This document shows positions 1 through 11,309 of a stretch of 41,514 nucleotides of DNA, one piece after another. How positions within the stretch are numbered: the first letter of the stretch is position 1; every line of letters begins with the position of its first letter. The translations under genes were made by a program, and so were the position numbers. The notes beneath the pieces are model-generated. The model saw only the letters and a program-made list of their open reading frames with translations, was not told the origin of the DNA and ran no database searches. This stretch comes from Phialocephala subalpina (Eukaryota > Ascomycota > Leotiomycetes > Helotiales > Mollisiaceae), in NCBI GenBank assembly GCA_900073065.1, contig FJOG01000020.1, positions 97,888-139,401 on the forward strand, read 5' to 3'.

Positions 1-627
1 TAGATAACAATCCTTTTAACTGCGATTTCGCGATATTAAAGTTCTCATTTTTTATTTACTAGCAAAGTGCCCTAAACGTACAGACTTCTGCACCCAGGTT
101 CGTAACGTTGCCTAACTTAAAAGACTCGAAAAAGAGTTATAGTTGATTAAATCGCGGGCCGGTTTTATCCAGTCTTAATTAATCAATGCGAATAAGCAGC
201 TAGAAAAGAACCATGTAACAAGAATGTTCACCGCCCTCTTAGTGTGGAGCAAGATAGACCACTCCCGATGATCATCAGAATGATCTAGGATCTATGATTT
301 GCAAGTCCCCGCGGGCGCGTCGGCCGTAAAAACTTTGTCATACTCCCGTCGGTTGTGGATAAATAATCTATTCCCCGCGAATAGCTATTGTTAGCAGAAG
401 GGACTTGCAATTTTAGATTTCCTCGGATTACCGCCTGCGAGGCTTGCGCATACCCCGCGTTTTGATTTCTCCGGATGGCGAGTCGATCCATTTGTTGTGT
501 GGCCCGCATTTGAGGATAAGAATTTTCGAAAGCATAAGTAACTTGGCCCTTGGTAGCACTCATATTTTATGCTCTTACACGCAGTGTACTCTCAACTCAC
601 TGCATTCCCTTTCTATTATTCACCAAG
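1..627. other. 5' intergenic region / fucosidase promoter
   Basis: No gene is recognised here. A 92-codon open frame on the minus strand (563-285) begins with ATG, but it overlaps the probable promoter and 5' UTR of the fucosidase gene and matches no family I know. The last 60 bases before the fucosidase start are CT-rich, as in many fungal 5' leaders. Confidence 0.4.
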
Positions 628-2773
628 ATGTTGAGCTTGCAATTTGCTTCAATTATGGTGGTGCTCGGGGCAATGGTCTCGACAGTCCACCCTATGGCTG
701 TAAATAATAAATTGGAGTCTCGATCAGCAGGTAAGTACACTTGCGCCCTTTTCCTTCACTTTGAGTAACACATATCAGATGGCTATCCACCAACACTTGT
801 TATTTCAGGAGCAACCTTGACTTCCAAGTGGTTTGAGGGGAGTGACTATGTGCAGATCATTGAGATGATTGTTACTAATACACACCCGACAAACTCTCTT
901 ACTCTGGCCGATACACTCAATATTACTGCATCGTCAAGTAGCTTTAATCTAATAATGACTGGTACCCTCACCCGTCTTCATCCTGGTCAGGCCGCAGTCG
1001 TTCAAATCGGGGTTCAAAACAAGATCGGAGTGGCCGCCGGGACCACCTGCAGCGGCGAAGTTACTGCCGTCTGGGGAACTGCATATGGCCCTGCTCAACA
1101 AGCTACTTCAAGTTTCTCTGGAACTTGTGGATTCGGCAACTATACCGCAGACTCAAAAAGTCTATCGTGGCACTGGAATCCGGATTGGTTCAACGAAGTC
1201 AAGTTTGGAATCTTCATTCACTGGGGTCTATATTCAGGCCCTGCCTACGGCAGTATTGCTCCTAATGAAGACTATGCAGAGTGGTAAGGCACAGAAGCAA
1301 CCGTTTCAGAGCATACTGATCCGTGTAGGTATTGGAAAAGAATGAACGACCCAACTTTCAGAACCCAGACGTACCAGTATCACCTTGCAACCTATGGTGC
1401 AAACTTCACCTACGATGATTTTATTTCCAACTTTACCGCCACGAATTTCAATGCCAGAACTTGGGTTGATCTCATTGCTGCGGCAGGTGCGCAGTATATG
1501 GTTCCTGTAACAAGTACTTACTCTCCGCTCATTGCCAAAATGAAAGGAACTAATGTCATATAGAGCACCACGATGGTTTCGCCCTCTTCAACTTTTCAAC
1601 TAGTATTAGCCAGCGATCCTCTGTCCATTATGGACCGAAGAGAGATTTCATTGGGGAGCTTCTGACAGCTGCAAAAACATATCAACCCCAAATTCGGCGC
1701 GGTACATATTTTTCACTTCCCGAGTGGTACAAGTATGTTTCTTGCAAGTTGGCTCTCTACTACATATTCTAATACAACTAGTCCGCTGTATGCTCCTTAT
1801 TCTTATTCGTCTGGTGGCGGTTTCCCTGGAGGTAACTCTTCTCTTCCAAGGCTACTAGCCTGTAAAACATTAAATGCTGAAATTTCTTGTTACTAGGACC
1901 ACCTACAAACCCATATACGGGAGCTGTGGAAACATACACTGGATTTGTCAACGTCACAGACTTCATTCAGGACATTCAACTTCCTCAACAAAAGGTGCTT
2001 GCATACGACTACGATACGGAAATCATGTGGTGTGATATTGCTGGCAGCGCTAACAACGCCACCATTTTTGCGTCTGCGTGGATCAATTGGGCCCGTGATC
2101 AAGGCCGCCAAGTGACCTTCAATTCTCGCTGTGGTATCTCAGGTGACTTCGATACCCCAGAGTAAGTCTATCTTTTACCGGTCAAAAAGTGTCAATCTAA
2201 AGATGAATCAGATATTCCACCAATGCTGGGACCGTTACCCGCAAGTGGGAGTCTAACCGTGGCATGGACCCTTTTTCCTTTGGGTACAACTACCAGACCC
2301 CCAACTCGTCGTACCTAACAGGAAACGACATCGTACAATCCTTAGTCGACATCGTCAGCAAGAATGGCAATTTCCTTCTCGATATCGGACCCAAAAATGA
2401 TGGTACCATCCCTTCTATTATGCAAGAGGGTCTCTTGGCTGCAGGGACGTGGATTCATGCCCATTCAGAAAGCATCTTCAAAACACGGTACTGGTCCGTA
2501 ACTCCAGGCTTGAACAATTTTCGTTACACCACAACTCAGGATGCTTTTTATATTCACTACCTCACAACGCCTTCCAGTACACTTACGGTCCCTGATATCG
2601 TCCCGTTCTTACCAGGTGATACGGTGACCATCTTAGGAGGAAGTCTAAATGGTACACCGGTTCCAGTTACGTGGAATAGCAACTCGACAATTTCATTATC
2701 CCTATCGAGTGCCTTGATAGCTTCGGATCAGTATGTTTGGACATTCAAACTGGCATATACCAGTGACTGGTAG
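628..2773 (+). CDS. secreted alpha-L-fucosidase, GH29
   Basis: Retaining glycosidase of family GH29, expected to release alpha-L-fucose from glycans outside the cell. Seven exons join in frame: 628-730, 809-1283, 1329-1513, 1564-1732, 1782-1831, 1897-2161 and 2212-2773, giving 1809 nt or 602 residues; all six introns are GT-AG. Residues 1-24 form a hydrophobic signal peptide. A Ser/Thr-rich N-terminal domain (about 36-155) comes before the catalytic barrel. Family motifs seen are FGIFIHWGLYSG (about 168-179, His172), the HHDGFALF box made across intron 3 (His256-His257-Asp258), and TEIMWCDI, where Asp374 sits in the place of the GH29 nucleophile. A C-terminal beta domain follows. The ATG at 628 was chosen because it starts the signal peptide. 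No break is visible. It stands alone, next to a decayed Helitron. Family assignment is firm; the substrate linkage is not predictable. Confidence 0.92.
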
Positions 2774-3302
2774 ACTATGACCGAGAGATTGAAAGCCGGG
2801 GATATGGCTTGGTTGTTACTCAAAAAATTGTAGGTTAGAAATATGGTTCTCGCTTTCTTAATATCTATTTATACATGCGTAAATCCACGATCCTTAACTC
2901 ATCGTATCTAATCACTCATACACTCCGATATCACTGCTACACGCTGCTTGAACACCAATGTAAATAGACAGAGAGAAGAAGGGTATAAAAGTCGACGCTA
3001 ATAGGGCTGCGGTAAGCAATATAATTTGACTTGAGAGGCAATGCCAAGCGGCGGCCCGTGCGGCTCATCAAAACCAATAATAATAATAGCGAGTTATCGC
3101 TATTTCGCTTTTAATTCCTTCTAATCAATATGCTAAGCGCAATGCAAACTATTAAAGCCTTTTGCCCTTTTCCTTATCTTATTACTAGCTAGCCTTTTTA
3201 TCGCCGCGCGAGGTTATATATATAAGAAATAATATTATATAAAAATTTAAATTCTAAATTAAATATTTATTATTATTTATTATTATAATTTTACAAGAGA
3301 AT
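2774..3302. other. intergenic, with AT-rich patch 3085-3300
   Basis: No gene is seen. The first 300 bases are the 3' flank of the fucosidase gene. From about 3085 the sequence turns strongly AT-rich, with short A/T-only runs up to about 3295. This resembles the RIP-altered blocks at the right end of the window and directly abuts the Helitron piece, so it may be another old mutated repeat. Confidence 0.4.
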
Positions 3303-3305
3303 GCA

Positions 3306-3329
3306 AGGTGATTAGCGAACGAATCACCT
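3306..3329. repeat. 8-bp perfect inverted repeat (hairpin)
   Basis: AGGTGATT at 3306-3313 and AATCACCT at 3322-3329 are perfect complements around an 8-base loop. It lies where the AT-rich patch ends and GC-balanced Helitron-like sequence begins. Hairpins occur near Helitron ends, so this may mark a terminus, but no diagnostic TC or CTRR end could be fixed. Confidence 0.35.
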
Positions 3330-5250
3330 ATCTTGCTTTATACTTTTTATAGTATAGTGCTCTGAAACGAAGTGTAAGGGTTTACTTTCGCGCCTGTAGG
3401 GACGGCAGGGGTGTTTCCGGTGGAGAGTTGGCCCGGCCGACATACAAACTGCTCTGCCAAGCATCGCCCGAAAGGGTTTAATTTTTGGGTAAACGACCGC
3501 CCTCAGTGGTCCTGCTGACTGTACAAAGTCTTGCCTTGGTTCCCTAAATCTTTTCCTATTCGCCAGCTAGCGAGGGTTTCTAAAGTTTAAAAGCTTCTTC
3601 TTTCTAAAAAACTTCTTTCTAAACTTCGCCCTTTGTTTCACCTTGTGGGGTAAGGAAAACACTGCCCTCTATCTTCTTGTTTGCTGTGCTCCGCTTGCTG
3701 CCATTTAACTACCCACGACCTCCCTCTTTCCGTTTTTCCTTCCCTCTTCCCTGCTTGCTATTGCCTCCGTAGTTCTAGCTAAATCTCTAGTTGATGTTCA
3801 TTACACGTATGCTTCGTAAACCTCTTCTCCGTACTTCTGCTCGAGCAACTAGATGATTCTATTTTTCTCCTTGAGTGCTGTTAACTCCTGAGTACGCTAT
3901 GTTTGCTGCCAATACACCCTATCTAGGTCACCACCCGCCTTATACGTTGCTGGAAGAGGCTAGCCGACTAGAGCAGATACAAATGGGCTTCCTCTGTGAT
4001 CAGGAGGGCCAACAGAGGGAGGCCATATCTGCGGTAGGGAGTCTTTTCACAGACCGCCGCATGTCCTAAATACTTTGTAGAATCACTATCGTCTTCTTCG
4101 TCTGGGGGTACTTATACCTGAGCCTCGGGAACGGATAGCAACGCAAATTCCCTTTGATCCATTCCTAAATTCGATACCAATTGAACTACCAAAAGTAATC
4201 CCAAGTAAAAGAAGTAACCCGCACCTCAACCCTTCTTCGTCGGCAAATCCTCCTACGCCTCAGGATCCGAAGATCAAGAGAGTAAGGACAACAGAACACG
4301 CCAGGGCGTCAGAGGCCGTTAAGCTTGCAGTAGGTTTGCTAGAGGAGGAATTCAACCTTCGAGAGGCCGCCTCTGAAGCGTTCCTGCTAGATATCACGTC
4401 ATCCCATATTCGAACTTCCGGTACCAAATATGAAAATGAGATGTCGGCTGCATCTGAGAGATCCGCGTGTTGTTGTTGTGGCAAGCTGATTGCCGCTGGG
4501 GATATCTGTGAGGTCGATGATGAGGCTGATTTCATCCTACCCCTAAGACATAGCCTCGATCATTGTAGCCATCAGGGAAACTCTTGGGGCTTTTGTACCT
4601 CCTGCCACACGGCCTTGCGTCGTGGCAAGATTCCCAAGTTCTCCGCATTGAACCTCGTCAATGTGACGATGTGCTAGCACTATCCAGCTGCGCTAGAAGA
4701 TCTGACGGCGGCTGAGGAGTGTCTCATTGCAAAATCTCATCCTGTTGGCACTATCCTCAAATTGCGGCTTGGGCACCATTCCTCTTTCGTTAGTTATAAC
4801 GCATTACGGGGCCATATGATCGTCATTCCGCAGGATCCGGGTCCGCTTCTCCAGATCCTCCCCAGTCCCGAGCTGAGCCTAGATACTCTGATCAAGGTTT
4901 TCTGGCTAGGCAAACGGGCTCCAGTGGATGCGGACCTGAGGCCTTTCTTGCAGGTGCGGAAGGACAAGGTGCTGGCAGCTCTGCAATATCTGGTTGGGCA
5001 CAACCACCTGTATCGCGACCTCACTATCAACCATGCTATGATGGGCGGCTGGAATGAAGATTTTATCCCGTCCGAAATCCGGGATAATATCATCTGTCTT
5101 GGGGATTCGGACCATCACGAACGTGAGGGCTACCCGGCTATACGGTTAGCCTACAGACCGGCAACTATGAGAATGATCTCCATGCCGCACAAGACGGAGT
5201 TTTCGATGTGGATGACCACGGACCCTGCATAACAGGCTGGTGTGGTATGA
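3330..5250 (+). mobile_element. truncated, decayed Helitron (5' part)
   Basis: The stretch holds about 570 bases of leader without coding sequence (3330-3898), followed by the broken N-terminal part of a Helitron replicase-type protein (separate entry). Similarity to the Helitron frame is lost near 5240, before any Rep (HUH) or PIF1-type helicase domain. Only a 5' remnant therefore remains. The left border is uncertain; I place it at the base-composition change near 3300. Helitrons are rolling-circle DNA transposons and are common in fungal genomes. The element cannot move by itself. Confidence 0.6.
3899..5240 (+). pseudogene. Helitron helicase-like protein, N-terminal part (DUF6570-like), broken
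   Basis: The N-terminal part of a fungal Helitron protein is readable in pieces. Frame A runs from the ATG at 3899 to TAA 4067-4069. A second frame is open from 4081 to TAG 4675-4677 and carries a cysteine cluster (CCCCG near 4470, later CTSC) and the phrase GKIPKFSALNLVN. After this stop the same frame continues past 4762 with SFVSYNALRGHMIVIPQDPG and LPSPELSLDTLIKVFW, which I recognise as the DUF6570 region that precedes Helitron_like_N in such proteins. A further frameshift near 5140-5150 follows; in the shifted frame the Helitron-like text continues to about 5240. The break at 4675 is CAG to TAG, a CpA to TpA change. Rep and helicase domains are absent. Confidence 0.7.
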
Positions 5251-5330
5251 GCAGTATCCCAAATCCCATTTTCAACATAATTCTTCGTCGTTAGGATATT
5301 TGTTTCGAACATTGATAGTCCATGTGCTCC

Positions 5331-5702
5331 CTAATAGCTTTGGCTGTACCATTTGCCAGTGTTTCTATCTTCATACCAGAATTCCCGTGCGTACATCGCG
5401 CCGCATTTATTTCCCAACTTTTTCTTTAGGTTCTTTCCATAGTCCTCGGCTGTTTAGGGGCCGTCGGTATAGATGTACCATTTGTACTTCTTGAAAATCC
5501 ACCCGCCAGATCTGTTATATACGCATACAGCATTTTTCTGCGCGTCGTCCCGTGCAGCTAGAGTAGATGTCGTGTTTGATACATGTGTGATGTTGAGATG
5601 AAGGATATCGGTGGATGTGGGATGGATGGAGTTGGAGGCGGGTAGAGCTGAAACCAAGACTTCAAAGGAGAGGAGCATGGCATTGATAGATGGGAGATTC
5701 AT
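5331..5702 (-). pseudogene. small secreted protein, interrupted by one in-frame TAA
   Basis: The ATG at 5702 begins a 19-22 residue hydrophobic signal peptide ending in SALPAS. The frame runs 82 codons to TAA at 5456-5454, then stays open and protein-like for 41 more codons to TAG 5333-5331, 123 codons in all. The downstream part contains GNKCGAMYAREFWYED and NTGKWYSQSY. It holds the second of only two cysteines in the predicted mature protein (Cys60 before the stop, Cys100 after it), suggesting a disulfide that the stop would abolish. CAA to TAA in CpA context would explain the stop. No intron of normal length in the right phase removes it. No family is recognised; size and secretion fit an effector-like or antimicrobial protein, which is inference only. 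An alternative is a shorter 82-residue protein. Confidence 0.6.
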
Positions 5703-6627
5703 CTTGAAGATCAATATAGTGGAAGTGTTTGTTGACAGAAGGTATTCAGAGATCTTAGAGTTCTGGTCCAAGCAACAGAGGGTAGTTGAATATGTGACAT
5801 GGAACGTCTGAGTCTTTATACTTCGAATTTCTACTAAGAAGTCTGTGCCGGCGCTACAAGCGTAGCTGAGAGATGGTTGCCATGTCAAGTTTTGGTAGTC
5901 CATTGCAAGACTTGGAGTTGCTGCTTCAACTGCCGGTAACCTTTTAGGGAATGAGCATGAGATGCGCTGGAAGACAGTGGTTCGGGATACTTTGTCAAAG
6001 ACTTCAGCTATAGATAGTTAAACACACGCGAGAACAGATTGGACGCACTCTCTAGTGCATTTCCTTACTGAGAGAAGCCTGGAAGGCGCTGAAAGTTGGA
6101 AGCTCAGATTGAATCACGTGACGTTACATCACCCTCTTCCTTCCGCCTTTGAACTCTCCAGGAACGCACAGAAACAACTTGACAAACATGATTCTCAATT
6201 AAATTTCCTCCGCAACACTGATAAACAGGCCAATCCACTCGAATTGAACCAATGGCCTCAGGGGTAAGCGGCTGACTCAGCGGCTGAAACCTCGATGAAA
6301 TCCCACGATCCATCACAGACATCTTCGGCGATCAATATATACTTCCGAATTGTTTCGCCCTCATGCATTCTCGTCCTTAAAGGACTCACACGCGCTCTGC
6401 GTGAGAGTGAGGAGTTGACGCGAAGGGAACGAGAAGGTTTGAAACCAAAAGCCCCAAGTCTTAGAAAAGTGGGTTCGTATCCCGACATTTCCGCGATGAA
6501 GTCGCATCTTCATCTCAACTTTTTGTTTTGCTCACTCACACCAGCAGCAGGTCTCGCTGTCCTCTCAGTATCGCATTTCCATTCAAGCGTTTATAATTCA
6601 TGATTGTATTACTACGACCCTTTGAAG
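5703..6627. other. intergenic region between divergent genes
   Basis: About 0.9 kb lies between the small secreted protein gene (-) and the Vps62 gene (+). It presumably carries both promoters. No coding sequence with family resemblance and no RNA gene is seen. Confidence 0.4.
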
Positions 6628-8169
6628 ATGATAGACGAAACGCGTGACGATGTGGAACTGGGCCACCTGCAGGAAGAGGACGACGCGTTCTTGCCAGGTC
6701 GAAACGGGGCCCCGAGAAAAGGACAATCAGACAGCATCTTTACGCGATGGCTTCCACCACAACTGGCGACGTTCTTCGAGAATCTCTCAAGGATGAAGGT
6801 GTGTCCTATCATGGCTGAGATCGGTTTCGAATTATGACTGACCGGTCACGTGGATAGCTCGTGATCCTCACTCTTGCTACTTTCATCGTTTTGCTAGCAT
6901 TATTATCCATCTGGAACCGGAAGGCGTTATCAGTAAAGATATCATCGGATTCACTTTCAATGTCAAAAGAGCTTAAGAAAGAGATGTCAGGCACTTCAAT
7001 ACCAGGCTATGTCCTTGAATATGGTTCGGGATTCTTGGCACTCTCTCCAAAGCAGAGCTGACATTCACGCAGCACCCTTAGTCTTCTTAGACAGAGCAGA
7101 TCCATACTTCCCAAGTGATATGGCAACGCATCTTGCTCACACTCACCCAACCAAGGACTGGAAAAACATTACCGATGCTGTTCAAACTCTCAACCTGGAC
7201 AATTTACACACCCTGGGCGACGAGGGAGGGAAAGATGTCTATCTCACATCAACAGTCGATCTCATCACGCTACCACCATTTCTAAAAGGACAGAAGCCGG
7301 ATCAAAAGACCTTACAGACAGCAGGCGCAATTAGCTGTGTGATCATCGTCGTCGACAAGGGTTCTGGAATCATGGATGCATTCTTCATGTATTTCTACAC
7401 TTACAACAAGGGGCCCGCTGCACTAGGTCACGAAGTCGGAAATCACCTGGGAGACTGGTACGTCACTCAACTACCTCGCCAACTACGCAAATTACTGACA
7501 AGACTAGGGAGCATAATATGGTCCGCTTCAAAGACGGCGAGCCCCAAGCCGTTTGGTTCTCCCAGCACGACTACGGCGAAGCATACACCTACAGCACCGT
7601 ACAGAAAATCGGCAACCGACCCGTGGCCTTCAGTGCACGAGGCTCGCACGCCAATTACGCTATAGCAAAGAACCACGACTTACACGAATACAGTACGTCT
7701 CATCCCATTTCCCCTTTAGATACACGTGCCTGACCCTCCCTCGGATGCCGATGTCCCCGCACACATCGTCTTTGACCGAACATCTCAAGGGCCACTTTGG
7801 GATCCCACGCTGAGCGCAAATTATTACACGTTCTCGACCTCTGACTCAAAATTTACACCCGCAATCAAAGACACGCCAGTAAACTATCTCTATTTTGAAG
7901 GGATGTGGGGAGATGCTGAAAGACCGGCTGATATGGAAGGTCAAGAGAACTTTCATGGGTTCAAGAAGTGGACTGGTGGACCAAGGGGACCGTTGGATAA
8001 GCATTGTATGTATAAACCCTGCCCTGATTCTACCATATCGAGCTCTTCGCGAGCTCGGCTCCTCGACTCCTTGGCATCCTTTGAAACCACTTACTAACTT
8101 CTCGTAGTGGATAGAAAGGATGTGTGTTTGCCGAATAGACCGACGTGTGAGATTAAGACGAGTTTGTGA
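6628..8169 (+). CDS. VPS62: Vacuolar protein sorting-associated protein 62 family (Vps62)
   Basis: The Vps62 family (PF06101) is linked in yeast to cytoplasm-to-vacuole targeting. Exons read 6628-6798, 6858-7023, 7073-7457, 7508-7692, 7790-8005 and 8108-8169, giving 1185 nt or 394 residues. An acidic N-terminal tail is followed by one membrane segment (about 58-75), then the conserved body: FLDRADPYFPSD, the GDWEHNMVRF box made across intron 3 (7458-7507), FSARGSHANYA and GPLWDP. The end is CEIKTSL. The start is the first ATG in frame with the tail. Intron 4 is uncertain: in the model used (7693-7789, 97 nt) the phase fits, but codons 7720-7789 inside it look conserved and coding (HIVFDRTSQ just before GPLWDP). 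The only earlier acceptor, at 7719, would leave a 27-nt intron in the wrong phase. A small indel here may have damaged the gene. It converges with the next gene. Confidence 0.8.
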
Positions 8170-8382
8170 TGTGTTGATGGGGTTGGATAGAGAGTGAGGT
8201 GTAATTTAGATGTAAGTCACGAAAAGTGTATAGATGAACTTCAGGCTCCTAGGTACGCCCACGAAGCAGGTTCAAAAGACTGGAATACAACAATACGTTC
8301 AAAGTCTCGCATCATCTCACAGTTCAACATCCTGCCCATAATCGGTCGTTCAGACACTTTGCCATCCCACACCATCCCAACA

Positions 8383-8784
8383 TCATCGATTCTCCTCCCG
8401 ACGTTTCACGTCTCGTCCACCACATTGAATCTTGCCATCCTTCCCATCCTTTCTCTGGGCGTCCTTCACATCCTCAATGCCCCTCATCCAACCATCATGA
8501 TACCCCCGTTCATTCCCAAACTCATACCCCATCTTATAAAACTTGCCGCAATCATGGCATCCTTCATTGTCTTTAGGTCGGGCTTGATCATTGCCGAATT
8601 TCGCTTGTGTGTAGGTGGTTCTGCTGGTGGTGGGGTGGCGAGGAGGTGGTGCGAGGTGGCTGTTTGGTGCTGTTGGTGATATTGGTGCCATCGGTGGTGA
8701 TGGTCCGGTTTTGATTTCGTTGGATGGAGGAGTGGTAGAGGTGGCTTTGCGGTCTGAGTTGGACTTTGAAGTGTTGTTTGGCAT
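8383..8784 (-). CDS. small disordered hypothetical protein with a Cys pair
   Basis: A single open frame of 133 codons starts at ATG 8784. The first 60 residues are rich in Ser, Thr, Pro and Asn and look disordered. A denser C-terminal half follows, with CHDCGKFYKMGYEFGNERGY and a Gly/Asp/Trp-rich stretch, ending in a charged Lys/Arg/Asp tail. I recognise no family. The CxxC pair could bind a metal or be structural. The gene lies tail-to-tail with the Vps62 gene, about 210 bases apart. The frame is uninterrupted with balanced codon use, which supports a real gene, but expression cannot be judged. Confidence 0.5.
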   Translation of the reverse strand: MPNNTSKSNSDRKATSTTPPSNEIKTGPSPPMAPISPTAPNSHLAPPPRHPTTSRTTYTQAKFGNDQARPKDNEGCHDCGKFYKMGYEFGNERGYHDGWMRGIEDVKDAQRKDGKDGKIQCGGRDVKRREENR

Positions 8785-9313
8785 TTTAAAAGTTGGGGTT
8801 GGACGTATGGATGGAAGGTTTCAATGGTGTGGTTTTAGGGAAGGGCTTGAGTTGGCCTTTTTAGCTTGAATTTGTTCCAAGAGCTGGACATCCACAACTT
8901 GAATCCTGGTGTGAATCATTATTTTCGGTGATTTTAGCGGCATTTCTCGCCGTGCTGCCAGAGGCAGGAGGCGCATTTCCCGCTTGTGGACCAGATGTGC
9001 GTGGAAGGAGCTATGCATCACAGAACGTTGAAAAAAGCATTGCAAGTGGAAAGCCTGCACCTTAAAATCGCATTTCGAATTGACCTGGGATAGATGAAAT
9101 CTTGCAAACGCTTCTCTACCCTAAGCAGGTAGTTTGAGTAAATAATATAAGCACAGACGCGGGGATAAGGCGGCGTAAACTTTCGTCAAAAAGTTCGTCT
9201 TATTATGCTTAATCAGATTTGGAAAGTCCGTTATCAAATGATTCTTGAAGGTTGGTGAATTGTATGATATCATTTCATTCTCCTTAATGCTTGGTTCGAA
9301 GACAATCATCCAG
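8785..9313. other. intergenic, no feature seen
   Basis: This stretch separates two minus-strand genes and should include the 5' region of the small disordered protein gene and the 3' end of the first HET gene. I see no gene, repeat or RNA in it. Confidence 0.35.
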
Positions 9314-11309
9314 TCACAAGTACAAATCATTGAACTCAACCTGCAGTGGCTCTCCTCCACTCCACTCATCCACGAGTCCGTAAAGTTCTCCCAATTGATA
9401 GTAATGCACCTGCACCGACTCATCATCAAAGTGTGCAGTCTGGCACTTAGAATAAGCACTGGTACCTATAGCTCTGATGCGTAGGTCATTGCCCGCCCAA
9501 TTGACGAACAAAAGTAAGGCATCATTGAGGCGGCAGACAAGATCGCCTATTTCTACATGGCCATATAGAGCTTTTGTTTTGATTCCATATGAATGAAATC
9601 TGGTCCCTAGGAAATGGGACTCAGTTGTCGCAGGCAAGCGTGAGCAGTCCAACCAATCCTTGTCACCTTTTTCGAAGTCGAGCAGCTTTTGGATGTGGTC
9701 TACCAACCATTTGGGAGAGCCGGTCCCTTCCATCGGTGCATGCACAGAAACAGAAAGAGATCTGTCATTGGGAATCTGTCTGTGGATCAGTCGCTCGATA
9801 CATCGTGCAAAAGTAGGCAAGGGCTCGACGCCTTCTCTGGACCCTAGATTGCGACGTTTGTGCTCATGTTCCAAAGCTATTTCGACTCCATCGCTCATCC
9901 AGCCTGGGGTATCAAGCACTAGCCCCATGATCTCGCATTTGACTCCAGCAAGTACTGGTTGCCGATCGCCGAAAATGACATGAGAACCTAAAAGATTCCC
10001 GAGACAGGCTGATGGATTCTGATTGCGAGCGGATTTGTAAAGCATCTTGAAGACTACTTCGATCTCCCTCGGAAGACTATACGAGAAACCATCTGCCGCA
10101 ATATAGTGGAATGAAAAGAAGTGCTGGAGCAAGTTGACACATAGATCCGTGGGATTGATGTCGTACCTGACCGGTACAGCATCACGACAGCAGCTCTTGA
10201 CAAAACCTAGAAGCCCATAGACATGATCTAGCATATTCTCGCACGCAGCATCCCAGTAGGCGTAAACTGCATCGAACATATTAGGCTCCGGATGTGAATC
10301 ATATGCCCGTGTCTCTCGTTGCTTCAATATTCTGAATAGAACAGTGTCCGGAAATTTCCAGAACGGACGTCCAGGATCCCGACTTTCACGCGGCGTAATC
10401 GTCTTGATATGTGACTTATGTGACTTCTCCCAACTCCAGTGTTCAGAAAGTGACTCGAGGTAAGACTCTGGTATCTTGACGTAATCACACTGCAGTGAGA
10501 TATGTGAGGCCAATACAAGCTCTTGAAGGATCTAAAGCCGTGTCCAGTAAGATCTCCGACAGAAGGCTAAGAGCAGATTCCATCTCGCCTTCTTGCCAAG
10601 TTTCCTGTGAGCGATGATTGAAGCATACTGAGACAAGTCTCTGCTGTAATTTTCATCGGCCCATCCTCGCTTTCTCTTCTCCGCCAGATACTCCACAAAG
10701 TCTACGACATCCAACGCGTTGCTTACTGTTCCGTCGTGGTAAACTTGTTGCTCAAGGCGTCCAATCCAAGCAACAACAGAAGCTGCTTTTGAATACACTT
10801 GGGCCATTTGCTTGACCTACGAACTGTCAGCTTTAGATTGAACCATCCCTGGTGTATTAAGGTAGATGATGAGTGGCGCGCTTGCATCAAGGAACTCATC
10901 AAACCAGCTTCCGAAAGGTGTTGTTTAACTGATAATCAAACCTTCCATAAGTACTGAGATTTACCTGATGATTTCGTTCGTTCCCATTCTCTTGATTAAT
11001 GCACAATGCATCAATCCACAGAATTCTGTCCTCTGTCTCGAGCCTCAGATGCCACAAAGCCCACCACAGATTTTCTCTCACAAGAAAATGTGTTCCATCT
11101 AACATGATAGAGAGCGAGGTACTCCTAGAATCCCCCCACTCATAAGACAGGGCTTCGTACTTGCAATCATCGTCATCGGGATCCGCAACGCTGAGAGTGC
11201 AAACAATGGCATCAGGCTCCGAGTCAAGAGGGGGCTGGAGGTGAAGAAGACGAATTTGAGCCTTTGAGGTGTCGAGTGGCTTGTGAATGGGATCGTGGAT
11301 GTCCGTCAT
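9314..11309 (-). pseudogene. HET-domain (heterokaryon incompatibility) protein 1, one nonsense codon
   Basis: HET domains (PF06985) trigger cell death after fusion of unlike hyphae. Two exons, 11309-10965 and 10816-9314, join at phase 0 to give 615 codons before the TGA at 9316-9314. Classic motifs are present: YEALSYEWGD (51-60), RILWIDALCINQ (95-106), then VKQMAQVYSKAASVVAWIG across the intron, and the YWTR-x-x-ILQEL box. In that last box the expected Trp (consensus YWxRxWIxQEL) is replaced by TAG at 10534-10532, codon 210. On the plus strand this is CCA to CTA, a C-to-T change followed by A, as RIP produces. About 405 codons of open frame remain beyond the stop, so the loss looks recent. 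A truncated HET-only product is possible. It points away from the NLR remnant and second HET gene. Confidence 0.8.

Noticed and set aside
285..563. 92-codon minus-strand frame with ATG upstream of the fucosidase gene
   Set aside because: It overlaps the likely promoter of that gene, has no recognisable domain, and is no longer than expected by chance.
5454..5520. An intron removing the TAA of the small secreted protein gene
   Set aside because: Possible GT-AG pairs give introns of 29-38 nt (too short) or a 53-nt one that shifts the frame away from the coding-looking continuation.
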